A DNA stretch of 27,182 nucleotides. Source: Euprymna scolopes. Taxonomy: Eukaryota > Mollusca > Cephalopoda > Sepiida > Sepiolidae. The notes under the pieces are model-generated. The model made no database searches. It saw only the letters and a program-made list of their open reading frames with translations, and was not told the origin of the DNA. Every line of letters starts with the position of its first letter. Positions within the stretch are counted from its first letter, which is position 1. This document shows positions 1-9,393 of this stretch, piece after piece. Where the stretch lies: NCBI GenBank assembly GCA_024364805.1, contig CM044528.1, positions 34,385,822 through 34,413,003 of the forward strand. Direction: 5' to 3'. Both the position numbers and the translations under genes were made by a program.

Positions 1-45
1 TTTGCTGAATATTTTGAAGACTGTTTGCTGAATATTTTGAGGTTG
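1..45. repeat. 23-bp tandem duplication
   Basis: The window opens with two near-identical units starting TTTGCTGAATATTTTGA, the second beginning at position 24. Only two units are visible and the array may continue to the left of the window. Confidence 0.7.
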
Positions 46-417
46 AGGATGTTGTCAATGTTCAGGAGACCTTAATTGCTCTAAATTTGCAAAGTATTCG
101 GACGGCTCTTGATTTGGGGACATTATCCTAACAATAACATATACTATGTGTATATCTGAGCAGAAATATCTTTATTTAATTTCTAGGCTAATGCTTTTTT
201 TCCCGTTTTTTTTTTTTATATATAAACTTGTATAAATTTGACTTTTTTTTACTCCTCTTCTGATGAGAAGCATCGGGCTTCAAAGTTACAGCGTCTAAAG
301 ATTTTTTTTCCTTATTGATTTGATAATTTAGTAAAGCTTTATTTTATTTTGAATTGTCATTCTTCATTTCTTATATGTGAAGGTTGCCAACATCCCTAAG
401 TGAAAACGTTGCTATGG

Positions 418-482
418 AATGAACTGGATTCGAATTTGGCGCACCCGAGTTACCAATGCGTGTCATTACCCAATTAACTGAA
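418..482 (-). repeat. tRNA-like SINE head relic
   Basis: On the minus strand, a pol III B-box-like stretch (AATTCGAATCC, from about 424-437) lies downstream of an A-box-like AATTGGGTAATG (about 465-478). Spacing and order match the 5' head of a tRNA-derived SINE. Acceptor pairing is not convincing, so this is a relic rather than a working tRNA gene. It directly abuts the 5S-like sequence on its right. Confidence 0.4.
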
Positions 483-690
483 GTCAGACAGCATCATGAT
501 GTTGTTGTCATGAGTTTTCATTAGATTAGTTAAGCAGCGCAAAGCATGGTCAGTACCAGATGGGTGATTATTTGGGAATATCAAGTGCTGTATGTAGGAT
601 GTCATTATCTCTCCTAATGGGGATATACAAGCGACTGGGGACTGCTTGTGAATTTAATATCTCCATGAAATTTCTTCCTTATTATGTAAT
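483..690 (+). repeat. 5S rRNA-derived SINE (copy 1)
   Basis: Positions about 483-598 follow the 5S rRNA gene: GTTAAGCAGCG (A-box region), TGGTCAGTACCAGATGGGTG and TTTGGGAATA (intermediate element and C box), ending in an AGTGCTGTATGTAGG that resembles the 5S 3' end. The next ~90 bp (to about 690) is not 5S but is shared with a second copy at 23755-23870, including GCGACTGG.GACTGCTTGTG. A 5S head with a shared non-5S body is the architecture of SINE3-type elements. The type 1 internal promoter is degenerate, so current transcription is doubtful. Confidence 0.75.
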
Positions 691-958
691 TTTAATAAAA
701 GACCTGGCCAGAGATAGATTAGTTTGAAAGTCAATTTCTAAAACCTGGCCTACACGTGCTAGCATATAAAACAAACATTAAATCCAATATGATGATGAAC
801 AAAACCAAATATTGTTGTTGTTGTTAGGACTCGCCTATGAATTAACTGAGAGTTACAACTCGGGATGATGAGTGTACTTTCATAGTTCGTCATCTTGGCA
901 GTTCTTACTACGACTGTTGCTCTTTGTATATGGTGTTTTTTTTTGTTTTAATGTATTT
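691..958. other. AT-rich stretch, no gene seen
   Basis: I see no ORF or repeat termini here. A short TTG run (about 813-824) and a poly-T run (about 936-944) are the only low-complexity features. Confidence 0.5.
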
Positions 959-959
959 T

Positions 960-1253
960 ACCTTTTCTAACTCATCTCCGTGTGGTCCTGGATATGACCT
1001 TAAACTATATCCGATGGTGAGGCCCCAGCTTGCAGGCCTTAGGGAGTGTGGAGCCACCCTTTAATTGCCATTGCTCCCAGGTCCACTCTGACCCGGAGTG
1101 GTAGCACCTGTTAGGGTCCCAACTATGGGTTAAATAGAATACGACTTAAAAAAACAAATATACTATATTAAAAAATCGTTCTTCAAAATCACCAGATTCG
1201 GCATTAAATAACCTGAAAAGGGTTGATATGCCGTAAAACAACCAACCAACCAT
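960..1253 (+). repeat. SINE-like unit with (CCAA)n tail
   Basis: A relatively GC-rich block with internal self-complementarity (AGGGAGTGTGGAGCCACCCT near 1040-1060) is followed by an A-rich link and a tail of repeated CCAA units at about 1239-1252. A GC-rich body with a short tandem tail suggests a SINE. No clear A/B boxes were found and no second copy lies in this window, so the boundaries are guesses. Confidence 0.3.
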
Positions 1254-2225
1254 CATCTCCGTGTCCATGTTTTTCGAGGACCACAACAGTTATTTTCAAG
1301 ACAAGTGCTTGTCTGAGCTTCAGTCTATGCCCCTTCCCTACCAAACTTTTACAAAAAATACTTGCTGGAGGAAGCAGTTCAACCTTTTGTCTTAAGGAGA
1401 ATTGCTTCCCAACATCCTGGAAAACCTCATCGGTATGCCCAGTATTTAAGAATTCAGGTAATCAGTCATCTTTCTCTCAGTACAGACCAGTAAGTCTCCT
1501 ATGTGGTATGAGTAAGTAAGTTACTGGAATCTGTGTTAAATAGAAAAGTAGTCAACCATCTCAGCAAAAATAACCTTAGTGACATGCAATATGGTTTCCA
1601 TTCTGCTAGATCTACAGCAGATGTACTAATGGTTATATCTTATAGGATTAGCAAATCTCTGAACGAAGACTTCCTTTCTAGGGCAATTGCTCTTGACATA
1701 TCAAAGGCCTTTAATAGTGTATGGCATAAAGGCCTACTTAACAAGATCTCTAGCTACGGTATAGCTGGAAATGTTTTTTCAATTCTTAAATGATTTTCCT
1801 CTGATAGGTTCATAAGAGTAGTGGTTGATTGACAGAAATAAGAAACCCACAGTAATAATGCTGAAGTCCTTTAAGGGTCCATCCTGGGCCCAACTCTCTT
1901 CCTGATCTACATCAATGATCTCCCAAAGATCATTTGTAGACATTTATGCTGATGATACTACCATCTATGGCAAAACATCAAAGGTTGTAAATGACCAAGT
2001 TTTCTCTGATTCTCTCTCCTCTGATCTTGAACATGTGGTACAATGGGGAGAAAAGTGGCTGGTAGCTTTTAATGTATCTAAAACCAAGCTTCTATCTTTA
2101 CACCATAAACGTTCTGATCCCCATCTGGCATCAATTAAAATGAATGGCTCTTGTCTTGGGGAGGCTCCATGTTTGGACAAGCTTCTCGGCTTGACCTTTA
2201 TTCCTGATCTGAAATGGAACACATA
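1254..2225 (+). mobile_element. LINE reverse transcriptase, Jockey/CR1-like, decayed
   Basis: This is the central part of a non-LTR retrotransposon ORF2 reverse transcriptase. Visible blocks, in order: SWKTSSVCPVFK and YRPVSLL (fingers), QYGFHSARSTAD, ALDISKAFNSVWHKGLL with the first catalytic Asp, GSILGPTLFLIYINDL, and the catalytic IYADDTTIYG at about 1942-1971. The thumb region follows (WGEKWLVAFNVSKTKLLSL, KLLGLTF). The frame changes several times and stops interrupt it near 1790-1910, so it is a pseudogene. No endonuclease domain or 5' end is present, as expected of a 5'-truncated copy. Coding homology stops at about 2225, exactly where the T-rich end of an oppositely oriented relative begins, so the right side was lost or displaced by that insertion. 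Assignment to Jockey versus CR1/L2 needs a phylogeny. Confidence 0.85.
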
Positions 2226-3873
2226 CATTTTACATTTTTTTTATTTTTATTTTTTTTATTACATTTTCACCCCAAACAAGGCACATTGCCACTTTGGTGT
2301 AGGGGGCTACTATCAGGGGCAACAACTACTGGGGTACTATGTAGGGATTTGGGCAGCAAGATGTTGGTTCATGTTGCACTTGAACTTCTGCATGTCAGTA
2401 CAGTTGGGGAAGCAGGGACCTGGAATGAAATTCCAAAGTCTAGCGGTTCTGGGGAAGAAACTACTGGAGTAGAAAGATCTTTTACATCTAGGGATCTATA
2501 CAGTGTGGGGTGTGATTTAGCAGCCTGTCGGGTTTGTCGAGGGTGTTCACGTCATGGGGGCACAAGTGCTTGCAGTTCGTCAGAGCATTCACCATTAAAA
2601 TACTTGTAGAACAGACAGAGGGATGCAACGTTTCGTCGATGGGACAGAGGCTGAAGCTTAGATGCCAGTTCAGGGCCTATCAGATTTGCGACTCTCTTTT
2701 GAACCTTGTCAAGGAGCGAGAGACTAGTAGCAGATGCACCAGTCCAAATATGACAGCAATACTCCATACATGGGCGAATGGTGGCCTTATAGAGGTACAG
2801 GATACTTTCAGGTGTTTGTAGTTTTCTAGCGTGGTAGAGAGAGCCCACCTTCCTTGCAGTGGCCCTGGCAATGCCTTCAATGTAATTGGTTCTTGTTTCC
2901 TGTGAACGTTAGGCCAAGCAGTTTGAAAGATGTACTCTCAGATAAAGAGTCGTTGGCCTTTGCTATAGGTGGTAGAGAAGGTTTCTTGCAATTATTGAAT
3001 GAAACTAGTTTAATCTTGGCGGCATTGAACGTGACCATCCATTTTTGTCCCCATTCCACTACAGGTTGGAGGTCTTCCTCTAGTGTTTCTGCCATTTCTT
3101 TAGATATGTGTTCATTTGTTTTCAGTCGTGCCTGTTATAGTGTAGTGTCATCAACATATATACCTATCTCGGAGGCAATTTTGTCGGAGGTCATTTATGA
3201 ATATCAGGAACAGTAGAGGTCCAAGAATAGACCCCTGGGGCACTCCCGCATTTATATCATATTGTTTCGATGTACGACCGTTGAGGACAACCTGGATTTT
3301 TCTCTTATCTAAGAAGGATTTAATTATGTTAAGTATTCTACCAGTGATACCATATGATCTAATTTTCCTTAGGAGACCCTCATGCCATACCCTGTCAAAA
3401 GCCTTAGATATATTTAGAGCTACCGCTCTGCCTCCCCCGCTTTGTCCAGTGAATGGTATATACGTTCAGAGATTACAGTTAGGATGTCTGCTGTGGAACG
3501 GGCTTGTCTAAATCCATATTGTTGGTCAGTCAGAAGTTTAGCCTCTGTAAGGTAATGGACTAGAGCATGGTTAATTAAGGTCTCAGATATTTTGGCAAAA
3601 AGTGGGAGGAGGCTAATGGGGGCGATAATTTAATGGGTCAGTTCTTTCGCCAGAATTCTTGAATACTGGTACCACAGAAGCAGTTTTCCAACAGCCCGGA
3701 AAGCAAGATTCATTAAGTTGTAGAGTTTGGAGAGAACTGGAGCTACTTCAGCTGAGCACTTTTTTAATAGCACAGCTGGGATGAGATCGGGTCCACATGC
3801 TTTTGAAGTGTCAAGGTTTTTTATGATAGCATGCTCCTGAGCAGGGGTGATTTTCAGATCGTCTAATGTTCTA
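2226..3873 (-). mobile_element. LINE (same clade), minus strand, 3' end intact
   Basis: Read on the minus strand, this covers most of an RT domain and the ORF2 C terminus. Blocks seen: ALNISKAFDRVWHEGL-like (about 3400-3370), AGVPQGSILGPLLFLIFINDL in pieces (about 3250-3180), the catalytic YVDD at 3158-3147, WGQKWMVTFNAAKIKLVSF, KLLGLTFTGN, then LYKATIRPCMEYCCHIWTGA (2848-2552 frame). It ends FFPRTARLWNFIPGPCFP and QHLAAQIPT with a stop at 2339-2337. About 110 bp of 3' UTR and a T-rich run (A-rich tail on the minus strand) finish it at 2226. Frames are broken in several places. YVDD instead of the neighbour's YADD suggests separate subfamilies. Its 3' UTR recurs at 14385 and 15953. Confidence 0.85.
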
Positions 3874-3874
3874 G

Positions 3875-4003
3875 AGTTAAAAATAAAAAACTAGACAAAA
3901 TACTGTTAAAAACCCAACAAATATATGTCAGGCTATGTCACAGTAACATATATTGAGCGAGTTTCTAACAGTATTTTTGCTTAATTTTTTTTATTTTTAA
4001 CTT
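3875..4003. mobile_element. Short fold-back element (MITE-like)
   Basis: GTTAAAAATAAAAAACTAG at 3875 and TTTTTTATTTTTAAC at 4003 are the ends of a long inverted repeat. Both arms also contain an ATACTGTTAAAAAC-like block and an ATATATGT/ACATATAT block around a ~20-nt loop near 3928-3950. It sits at the broken 5' end of the minus-strand LINE, so it may mark the LINE truncation point. No target duplication could be assigned. Confidence 0.55.
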
Positions 4004-4219
4004 TTTCCCAAACTTACCATGTCAAAGAGAGAGAGTCGGGCGCCATTTTAAATTTTCCAATACATTGGTAAACACTGTATGTTTTTAGAGCTGAATAAAC
4101 ATGTTACATTAAATAAAAACATTAAAAACATATCCAGTTAAGTAGAAAAGTAACTTATCTTGCCTTTGATAACATTTGTTATATATTTGTTTTTTGACAA
4201 CTTTTTCGAATCTGTGTAC

Positions 4220-4395
4220 AGTAATACAACCTCCTTTTTTATTTTCTTGTTTGTCTTTTTCTTTTTTCCTGTTTTTTCCTATTTGTTCTTCCTCACTTTT
4301 TTCGTTTCTTCCCTTCTTTTCTTATACTTTTGTTTTTTCCTTTCTTTTCTTTTTACTTTGTTTCTGTTTTTTTTTTCTTTATTTCTTTTTCACAA
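4220..4395 (+). repeat. Polypyrimidine (T/C) tract
   Basis: About 175 bp is almost purely T and C, built from TTTTC, TTTTTTCC and TTCTT units. The phenylalanine- and leucine-rich open frames across it are artefacts of this composition. The rest of 4004-4541 shows no gene. Confidence 0.8.
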
Positions 4396-4541
4396 AAATA
4401 TCAATTTTTTATAGTTTATTACATTTATAACATCCGTTTCTTGTGATTTCATTTCCTTGGTTAAAAAGCATATGTTACATGGACGACAAACAGCTGTCTA
4501 AATAATAAAATTTTTATTTGTACTCACTAATAATAATTTTT

Positions 4542-5261
4542 GGTTTCCCGACAGAAGGAGGGTGGACCTGTAGATTCATCCTTGTCTGTTCGTCTGTCTG
4601 CATTTTTCTCAATAACTATGTCTTGGATTTTTGGAAATTTTGCACAAAAATTAAACATGATATGATTAAAAAAGTAACTGAACGGATTTTCCGAAGAAAC
4701 TCCAGTTGCCTCCCTCATCCTCCCAGGGGTGCCTTTCGGGTTAAAATGGCTTAAATTAACATTTTTGTGCTTATTAAAAAAAAATTGGTACCTTAGATTT
4801 TTATAAAACTTTATGAAAAGTTGTAACTAACTGATTTCTATATAATTTTGCTTGTCTATACTTTGCGATAACTCTTGGGTGTGCCCTGAGGGCGGTTTTA
4901 GAGTAAATAAAAACACTCCATTTTTGGGACTATTTTACCATATTTGTCCAAAATTTTCTGTGTATGTCTATTTAGCAGTTTTGCATGGTGCTGAACCCAA
5001 ATTTAAATATGTTAAGGCCTTGGGGACTTTTGGGACTAAATGGGAGGAGAGTAAATAATGGACTTAATCATTTATTTTATTATTTTTTTTGCATAGTGCA
5101 GAACTCAAATTTACATATGTTAAGATCTAAAACTGCACTATTTGTTCATTTTCATCAGGATTTGACGTCCCCTGGGAACTTTTGGGGCTAGATGGGGCAA
5201 ATGCTGAATTATGCCTCGTTCACTCTACACTCACGGGGGATCATTCATGTTTCACTTGTTT
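4542..5261 (+). repeat. Repeat U, copy 1 (unclassified, ~720 bp)
   Basis: Landmarks in order: CCCGACAGAAGGAGGGTGG, CCTTGTCTGTTCGTCTGT, GAACGGATTTTCCGAAGAA, TTTTATAAAACTTTATGAAA, GGGACTATTTTACCATAT, ATGGTGCTGAACCCAAATTT and CATTTTCATCAGGATTTGAC, ending around GTTTCACTTGTTTC. All recur in the same order at 11770-12506 and 15269-15952. Short stretches are open, but no shared long frame is seen, so I read it as a non-coding dispersed element. CCCTTGTCCGTTCG-like and AACGGATTTTC-like phrases occur in many lophotrochozoan repeats. The class is not known to me. Confidence 0.75.
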
Positions 5262-5600
5262 CATTTGTACTCACTAGGAGTTCTCAAACAGGTCATCCTC
5301 AGAGATTACTCACTTACAAAAACCGGTGATGTTCAGTGGAGTCTAGGTGACAACAAATCGCCTTAGATTTTTAGTACTCTCCATCTCTTGATAACCTTTG
5401 CAAATGAGTTTGCATTATTGCAACAGCCATTGACGTTGAAACTATGTAAAATATAGTTTTTAAACATATAATCTGTATTTTAGCTTTCACATTTGCGATT
5501 GAGCACTTTGTCAATTTTTTTTTTCAACACATCCTGATGCCATGCACACACACACATACACAAACAAATATATTTAAGAATGTGAGAGATTATATAATTA
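5262..5600. other. No gene seen; short CA-rich run
   Basis: AT-rich DNA with a short CACACACACACATACACA run near 5545-5562 and a T run at 5514-5524. I see no coding or RNA signal. Confidence 0.5.
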
Positions 5601-5750
5601 TTTCCACAGCCAGACAACGTCACAGCTCACAAGAGCCATGACAGCCAACAAACCAGAAGTCTTAGACTTGAGTTTCGCCCCCATTTGGGTTCATCAGTTG
5701 AACATATCCGAACTTGGGATTCGAAACCCAAGCTATATTTGAAAAGATTT
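5600..5750 (-). repeat. SINE-like relic with B-box-like arm and hammerhead-like core
   Basis: On the minus strand, a T-arm-like hairpin CTTGGGTTTCGAATCCCAAG (about 5734-5713) is followed by CTGATGA (5697-5691), a CCC/GGG stem, CGAAAC (5677-5672) and a 5-bp hairpin AAGTC-TAA-GACTT (5669-5657). CUGAUGA plus GAAAC in that order are the invariant boxes of a hammerhead ribozyme core. The first stem II pair is A-C instead of G-C, and stem I and the cleavage site are not convincing. If it was a ribozyme, it is decayed. Confidence 0.35.
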
Positions 5751-5769
5751 TTATGGGTACATAATTTTA

Positions 5770-6488
5770 TAAAACATTTGAATAACACTGGTCACTGGGT
5801 GTAGTGCCATTTTAAATTGTTGAGGGTTTGTCTTTTTTTTCTTTTTATTTTATTATAGTTTAACCATATATTATTAAAGAAGAAAAATTAAGCAAAGAAA
5901 GGAAACCAAAATACACTTCTAAAATGTCAAAGGTGTGAGTTCCGTTATAGAAGCGTTGATTAATTTGAATAAAATAGAATATGCATCAGGTGCACTTGAA
6001 AGCCAAATTACAACGCAATATTATGAAAATAAAAAAATATTTTACTTGTTTGAAATTTATAATTTAAATATATTTCGGAGTCAGACTCCATCCTCAGTAT
6101 TTTGTACATCTTTTGTTTCTTTTTCTTTTCACAAACGGTACTGCAAGGGAGAAGAAAAAAAAGAAAAAAATGTACAGAATACTGAGGATGGAGTTTAACT
6201 CCGAAATATATTTAAATTATACATTTCAAACATGTAAAATATTTGTTTATTTTCGTAATATTGCGTTGCGATTTGGCTTTCAAGCACACCTGATGCGTAT
6301 TTTATTTTATGCTTCTAAAATATTTTTTTTCTTCTTAGCTTTAATTCAGTTTATTTTGGTTTCCTTTGCTTGTTACATTTTTCTTCTTTAATAATATTTT
6401 TTTTTTTTTTTAATAATATATATTGAAAAAAAGGAAGCAAACCCTAAACAATAATGGCACTGTGCCCATTGTTATTCATATGTTTTAT
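5770..6488. mobile_element. Large fold-back element, ~720 bp
   Basis: Two arms of about 330-350 bp are near reverse complements around a ~40-nt centre at about 6115-6155. Matching landmarks are TAAAACATTTGAATAACA (5770) with TGTTATTCATATGTTTTA (6471-6488), GGTTTCCTTTGC (6358) with GCAAAGAAAGGAAACC (5894), and CGGAGTCAGACTCCATCCTC (6076) with GAGGATGGAGTTTAACTCCG (6183). Open frames inside are incidental. The arms are slightly diverged, so this is not a recent perfect palindrome. Confidence 0.85.
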
Positions 6489-6499
6489 ATATATATATA

Positions 6500-6925
6500 T
6501 AACTAGCATTTTGGCCCGGCGTTGCTCGGGTGTTTGGTGGTGTATGCTGAGCAAAAAAAAAACAACAAAACAAAGCGGTCAATTTTTTTACTTTGACCTC
6601 TATTATGACCCCTTAAAATTTATTGTTTTGGGCTCAAATCAAGTTATTAAGTTAGATCAATGTCCAAGGAACCTATATCTAAAATTTCAAGTGTTTAGAC
6701 CCAAAATTGTCGGAGTAGTTTGGTGAGTTCTCAATGGTCAAATCATTGAACTTTGACCCCTTAACAGCCAAATTTCTGACTGAAAACTGATCTCATCAAT
6801 TTTCCCAAATCTCACTACCCTGTATATCAAATTTCGAGTCTGAAGACTAAAAATTGACAGTGTTATTGCGTAGGGAAATGTACACAGACACACAGACGTG
6901 TTCACTTTTATAGATATATTGCTTT
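6500..6925 (+). repeat. Dispersed repeat with CCCGGCGTTGCTCGGG head
   Basis: It begins with ACTAGCATTTTGGCCCGGCG followed by TTGCTCGGGTGTT and ends in an ACACAGACACACAGACG then CTTTTATAGATATAT tail. Units with this head and an ACAGACAGAC...TTTTATATATATAGAT tail are common in invertebrate genomes, often as 3' portions of RTE-like or non-autonomous elements. The interior has TTTGACC-rich text but no intact frame. A second head lies at 17873. The family assignment is inferred. Confidence 0.6.
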
Positions 6926-6927
6926 TA

Positions 6928-7312
6928 AAATGTAATTATTCACTGACACATGTTTTGTCGTCTACAGCTCATTAGAGTGGCTGAATCTAGCGAGATTCGA
7001 AATCGGGACCCCATGGAAAGAAGCCTAAACCTCTACCACTGTTCCATCTTGATATCGCGATTTTTTTATGTAGATGTTATTTGTTTTTGTTCGCAATACT
7101 TTTTGAATGAATTCGATTTTTTATACGTGAGTGCATTTTTACCTAAATGCGAGTTGGGAATAATTTTCCCTCTGACCAGATTGAGGAGCGGCATATATAT
7201 TGTTTCTAAAATATAATTACCCACTGACACATGTTTCGTTGTCTACGACTCATTAGATTCAGCCACTCTGAGTCGTAGACGATGAAACACGTGTCAGTGG
7301 ATAATTATCTTG
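6928..7312 (-). mobile_element. tRNA-headed element with inverted repeats
   Basis: The sequence AATTATTCACTGACACATGT (6932) recurs at 7218 and, inverted, at 7297-7312 (CACGTGTCAGTGGATAATTA). The last two form a near-perfect hairpin (7211-7312) with arms of about 42 bp around TTAGATTCAGCCACTCT. On the minus strand, TGGAACAGTGGTAGAGG (A box, about 7045-7029) and GATTTCGAATCTCGC (B box, about 7000-6986) make a tRNA-like SINE head. The tRNA-like core seems to be bracketed by the repeat units. Confidence 0.6.
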
Positions 7313-7379
7313 TAAAAACATATATCATTTACTTGAAAGGTAAATCAGTTTGTTTGTATATAACAATTATAATAGATTA

Positions 7380-7510
7380 AAAAAAAAAAATTTATATAAA
7401 AAAATTTCCCATTAAAATTTCTTTTTATAAAAGTAATAAAGTTCAAGCACAATGAATGTCTTTTCAGAAATAGTGTATATAATATATATATATATATATA
7501 TATATTTTAT
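7380..7510. repeat. A-rich run and (TA)n microsatellite
   Basis: A poly-A run at 7380-7390 is followed by T/A-rich DNA and a (TA)n array at about 7476-7505. The array lies where the 3' terminus of the adjacent mariner would be expected. Confidence 0.85.
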
Positions 7511-7545
7511 TTATATATATAATAACAGTAACACAGTAGTTTTAA

Positions 7546-8331
7546 TAAACTGACATCTATTCAATGTAGCCACCGTCAACCTCAATCACTTCCTTCATGC
7601 GGGTCCGGAACTAGGAGCATACTTTTTCCATCAGCGACGGAGTACTCAGTGGATGGCGGCGATCAGGCTGGCTTTGGTGTAATGAAGGTCATGTTGGTGA
7701 TGTTCTCGACGTATGACCAAATGAAGTAGTCCAATGGGTTCAAGTCAGAGGCCAGTGAGGGATGGGTACAAAGTCGTAGCATTCCTTCTGAAGTCAAGCC
7801 TGGGTTTCTTTGGACTTGTGGGCTGGCGCAGAGTCCTGTTGCCACACACAGGGTCTGCCAGCAGCCACCTTATTGCCTCAGTGGATCACCACGCTCTTAA
7901 GCACATCAAGGTACACTTTATTGTTGATTTTCATGCTGACTTCAAAGATGTAAGGTGATATGATGTGGCCCTCACTTGAAACCCCGCACCAAAGACCATA
8001 AATGTGGCTGAAAACTTAGTTTTCATTATCTATGGTACGTCTCTGTTATTCGTGGCAATCCAGTAATGCATTTTAAGGGTGCTGGCAATGGTCCTGCTGT
8101 CATAACTTGCATCGGTAGAGAGCATGAGTTGTACAGCAGCACATCTCCGATCTCGCTTGTTCATCATTGTGTCACTTTCAGACATGATAGAAGGCTTCTA
8201 TCGCTCTTGGGATGTGTACACAATTGGCAAACTAGTAGATGGTCTGCAACAAAAAATAAAACCTAGTTTCATCAAACGGAAATGGAATCATGTCGTCTTT
8301 TCTAGGATGACAATTTTATTGTTCGACCCTG
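7546..8331 (-). mobile_element. Mariner-like transposon, minus strand, decayed
   Basis: On the minus strand the 5' terminus is CAGGGTCGAACAATAAAATT at 8331, flanked by TA (8332-8333). Transposase text follows in broken frames; the clearest is ASDLNPLDYFIWSYVENITN (about 7762-7700) with the third DDD/E-type acidic region of Tc1/mariner transposases. The 3' inverted repeat is missing and homology fades near 7546 beside a TA microsatellite. Nucleotide similarity to the plus-strand copy at 16644-17543 is clear along the whole length, for example GACATGATTCCATTTCCG. It is shorter than a ~1.3 kb full element. Confidence 0.8.
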
Positions 8332-8349
8332 TACACCTGAAGATGGAGT

Positions 8350-8905
8350 ATTTTTTTTTTTATTGGGAGTCACCACTTATCAAGGCCTGAAGGCCACTCA
8401 AGAATAAGGGTTAATGAATGTAAGGTGGTAGTGTAGTAATTTTTAATGATGTAAATTGGGTAGAATTTGATTATTTATGGAGACGGCTCAACAAGAACTT
8501 GTTTACATTGGATTTGAAGGCTATCATGTTGTATTCAACTGGGAAGCAGGACAGCGAAACAGTGCTCCACGGGTGGGCAGTTCTGGGAAAGAAGCTTTGT
8601 TCATGGAATTTGCATTTAGATTTAAGTACAGATAGAAAGTGGGGGAAATCATACATAGTGGTTGTAACTAGTGGAGTGTTTTTTTATGAAAGTTTGACAA
8701 GCATAGATTGGAGTTCAGCCGAGCACTTGCCATGAAAATAGTGATAGTGCAGAGACAGGCTCGCGATTTCTCTTTTGTGGAAAAGAGATTGTAGGGAAGA
8801 GAAAAGAGCATCACTTACTAGGTGTTGAAGCTGGTTTTGAACTCTATCAAGGCAGGATAGGGTGCGCTGAGTAGTTCCTGTCCAGTAGAGTGATCCATTA
8901 TTCCA
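8350..8905 (-). mobile_element. LINE 3' end, family B, minus strand
   Basis: On the minus strand this reads LFHKREIASLSLHYHYFHGK and then SFFPRTAHPWSTVSLSCFP, ending YNMIAFKSNVNKFLLSRLHK with a stop at about 8473-8471. FFPRTA-x-W-x(n)-CFP-x-YN-x-FKSNVNKFL is a typical Jockey/CR1-type ORF2 C terminus. A 3' UTR with CCTTGATAAGTGGTGAC and an A-rich tail (T run at 8350) follows. The 5' side is truncated near 8905. Related 3' ends occur at 13062, 23430-24180 and 24951-25625. Confidence 0.8.
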
Positions 8906-9047
8906 GCGATGCTGGCAACAGATTTGATGTATGTGTCTTGTTATAGGTTACATTGGCTTTAAACATTGTTAATCCAAGACTAAAAATAAGAACAGTAATC
9001 TGAATAATCCAAATAATCTGAATAAGAGATTGACAAGTAAAACAAAC

Positions 9048-9143
9048 CTGATTCTTTTGTTTGTGGCTGAGTTCAAGACCAGTTGTGACATGTGGACTCC
9101 TTTTCCCTTTAGGCCCTTCTTTTGTGATTGGCAAACGTAACAT
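9048..9143 (-). CDS. Candidate host first coding exon, unassigned
   Basis: On the minus strand an ATG at 9143 opens a 32-codon frame beginning MLRLPITKEGPKGKRSP and ending HKQKNQ, followed in phase 0 by a consensus donor CAG|GTTTGT (boundary at 9048). An in-frame TGA lies seven codons upstream, as expected for a first exon. The peptide is basic and of moderate complexity. It lies in a ~480-bp patch (8906-9393) with no repeat homology elsewhere in this window and a slightly higher GC content. I do not recognise the protein. Upstream DNA has an X-box-like half (GGTTGCTAGAGCC) and an ETS-like CAGGAAG, both weak. The start context is poor (C at -3). A short chance ORF remains quite possible. Confidence 0.28.
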
Positions 9144-9393
9144 TAGCCGCAGCTTCTGCTTTCAACTCTGTTTCTTTTAAGCCAGTTTTTCTTTTTTTCC
9201 TTTTAACTCGATTCCATTCTTCTCACTCTGACACAAGCTGGCTCTAGCAACCAAGAGACAATTAAAACTCTACCGACTGATTATATGGAATCTCCGACTC
9301 TTGCGCTGCAGTGTCTCTTCCTGCGGATACTCAGGTTATCACGTAGGCTGGTTCTTTTAGGAAAAGTCTCTCAATATAAAAAAATAAAAAGTC
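9144..9393. other. Non-repetitive patch, possible 5' UTR/promoter
   Basis: Mixed-composition DNA with no repeat match in the window. On the minus strand it would be upstream of the candidate exon. No TATA box in a convincing position was seen. Confidence 0.2.

Noticed and set aside
483-598. Functional 5S rRNA gene
   Set aside because: Many changes, disrupted 5' half, and a shared non-5S body show it is a SINE head.
4160-4430. Two overlapping 84-codon frames rich in F, L and S, resembling membrane proteins
   Set aside because: They are translations of a T/C tract; any frame over such DNA is open and hydrophobic.
5545-5562. CA-rich run as a CRISPR-like or regulatory array
   Set aside because: Simple dinucleotide repeat; no spacer-repeat structure, and the genome is eukaryotic.
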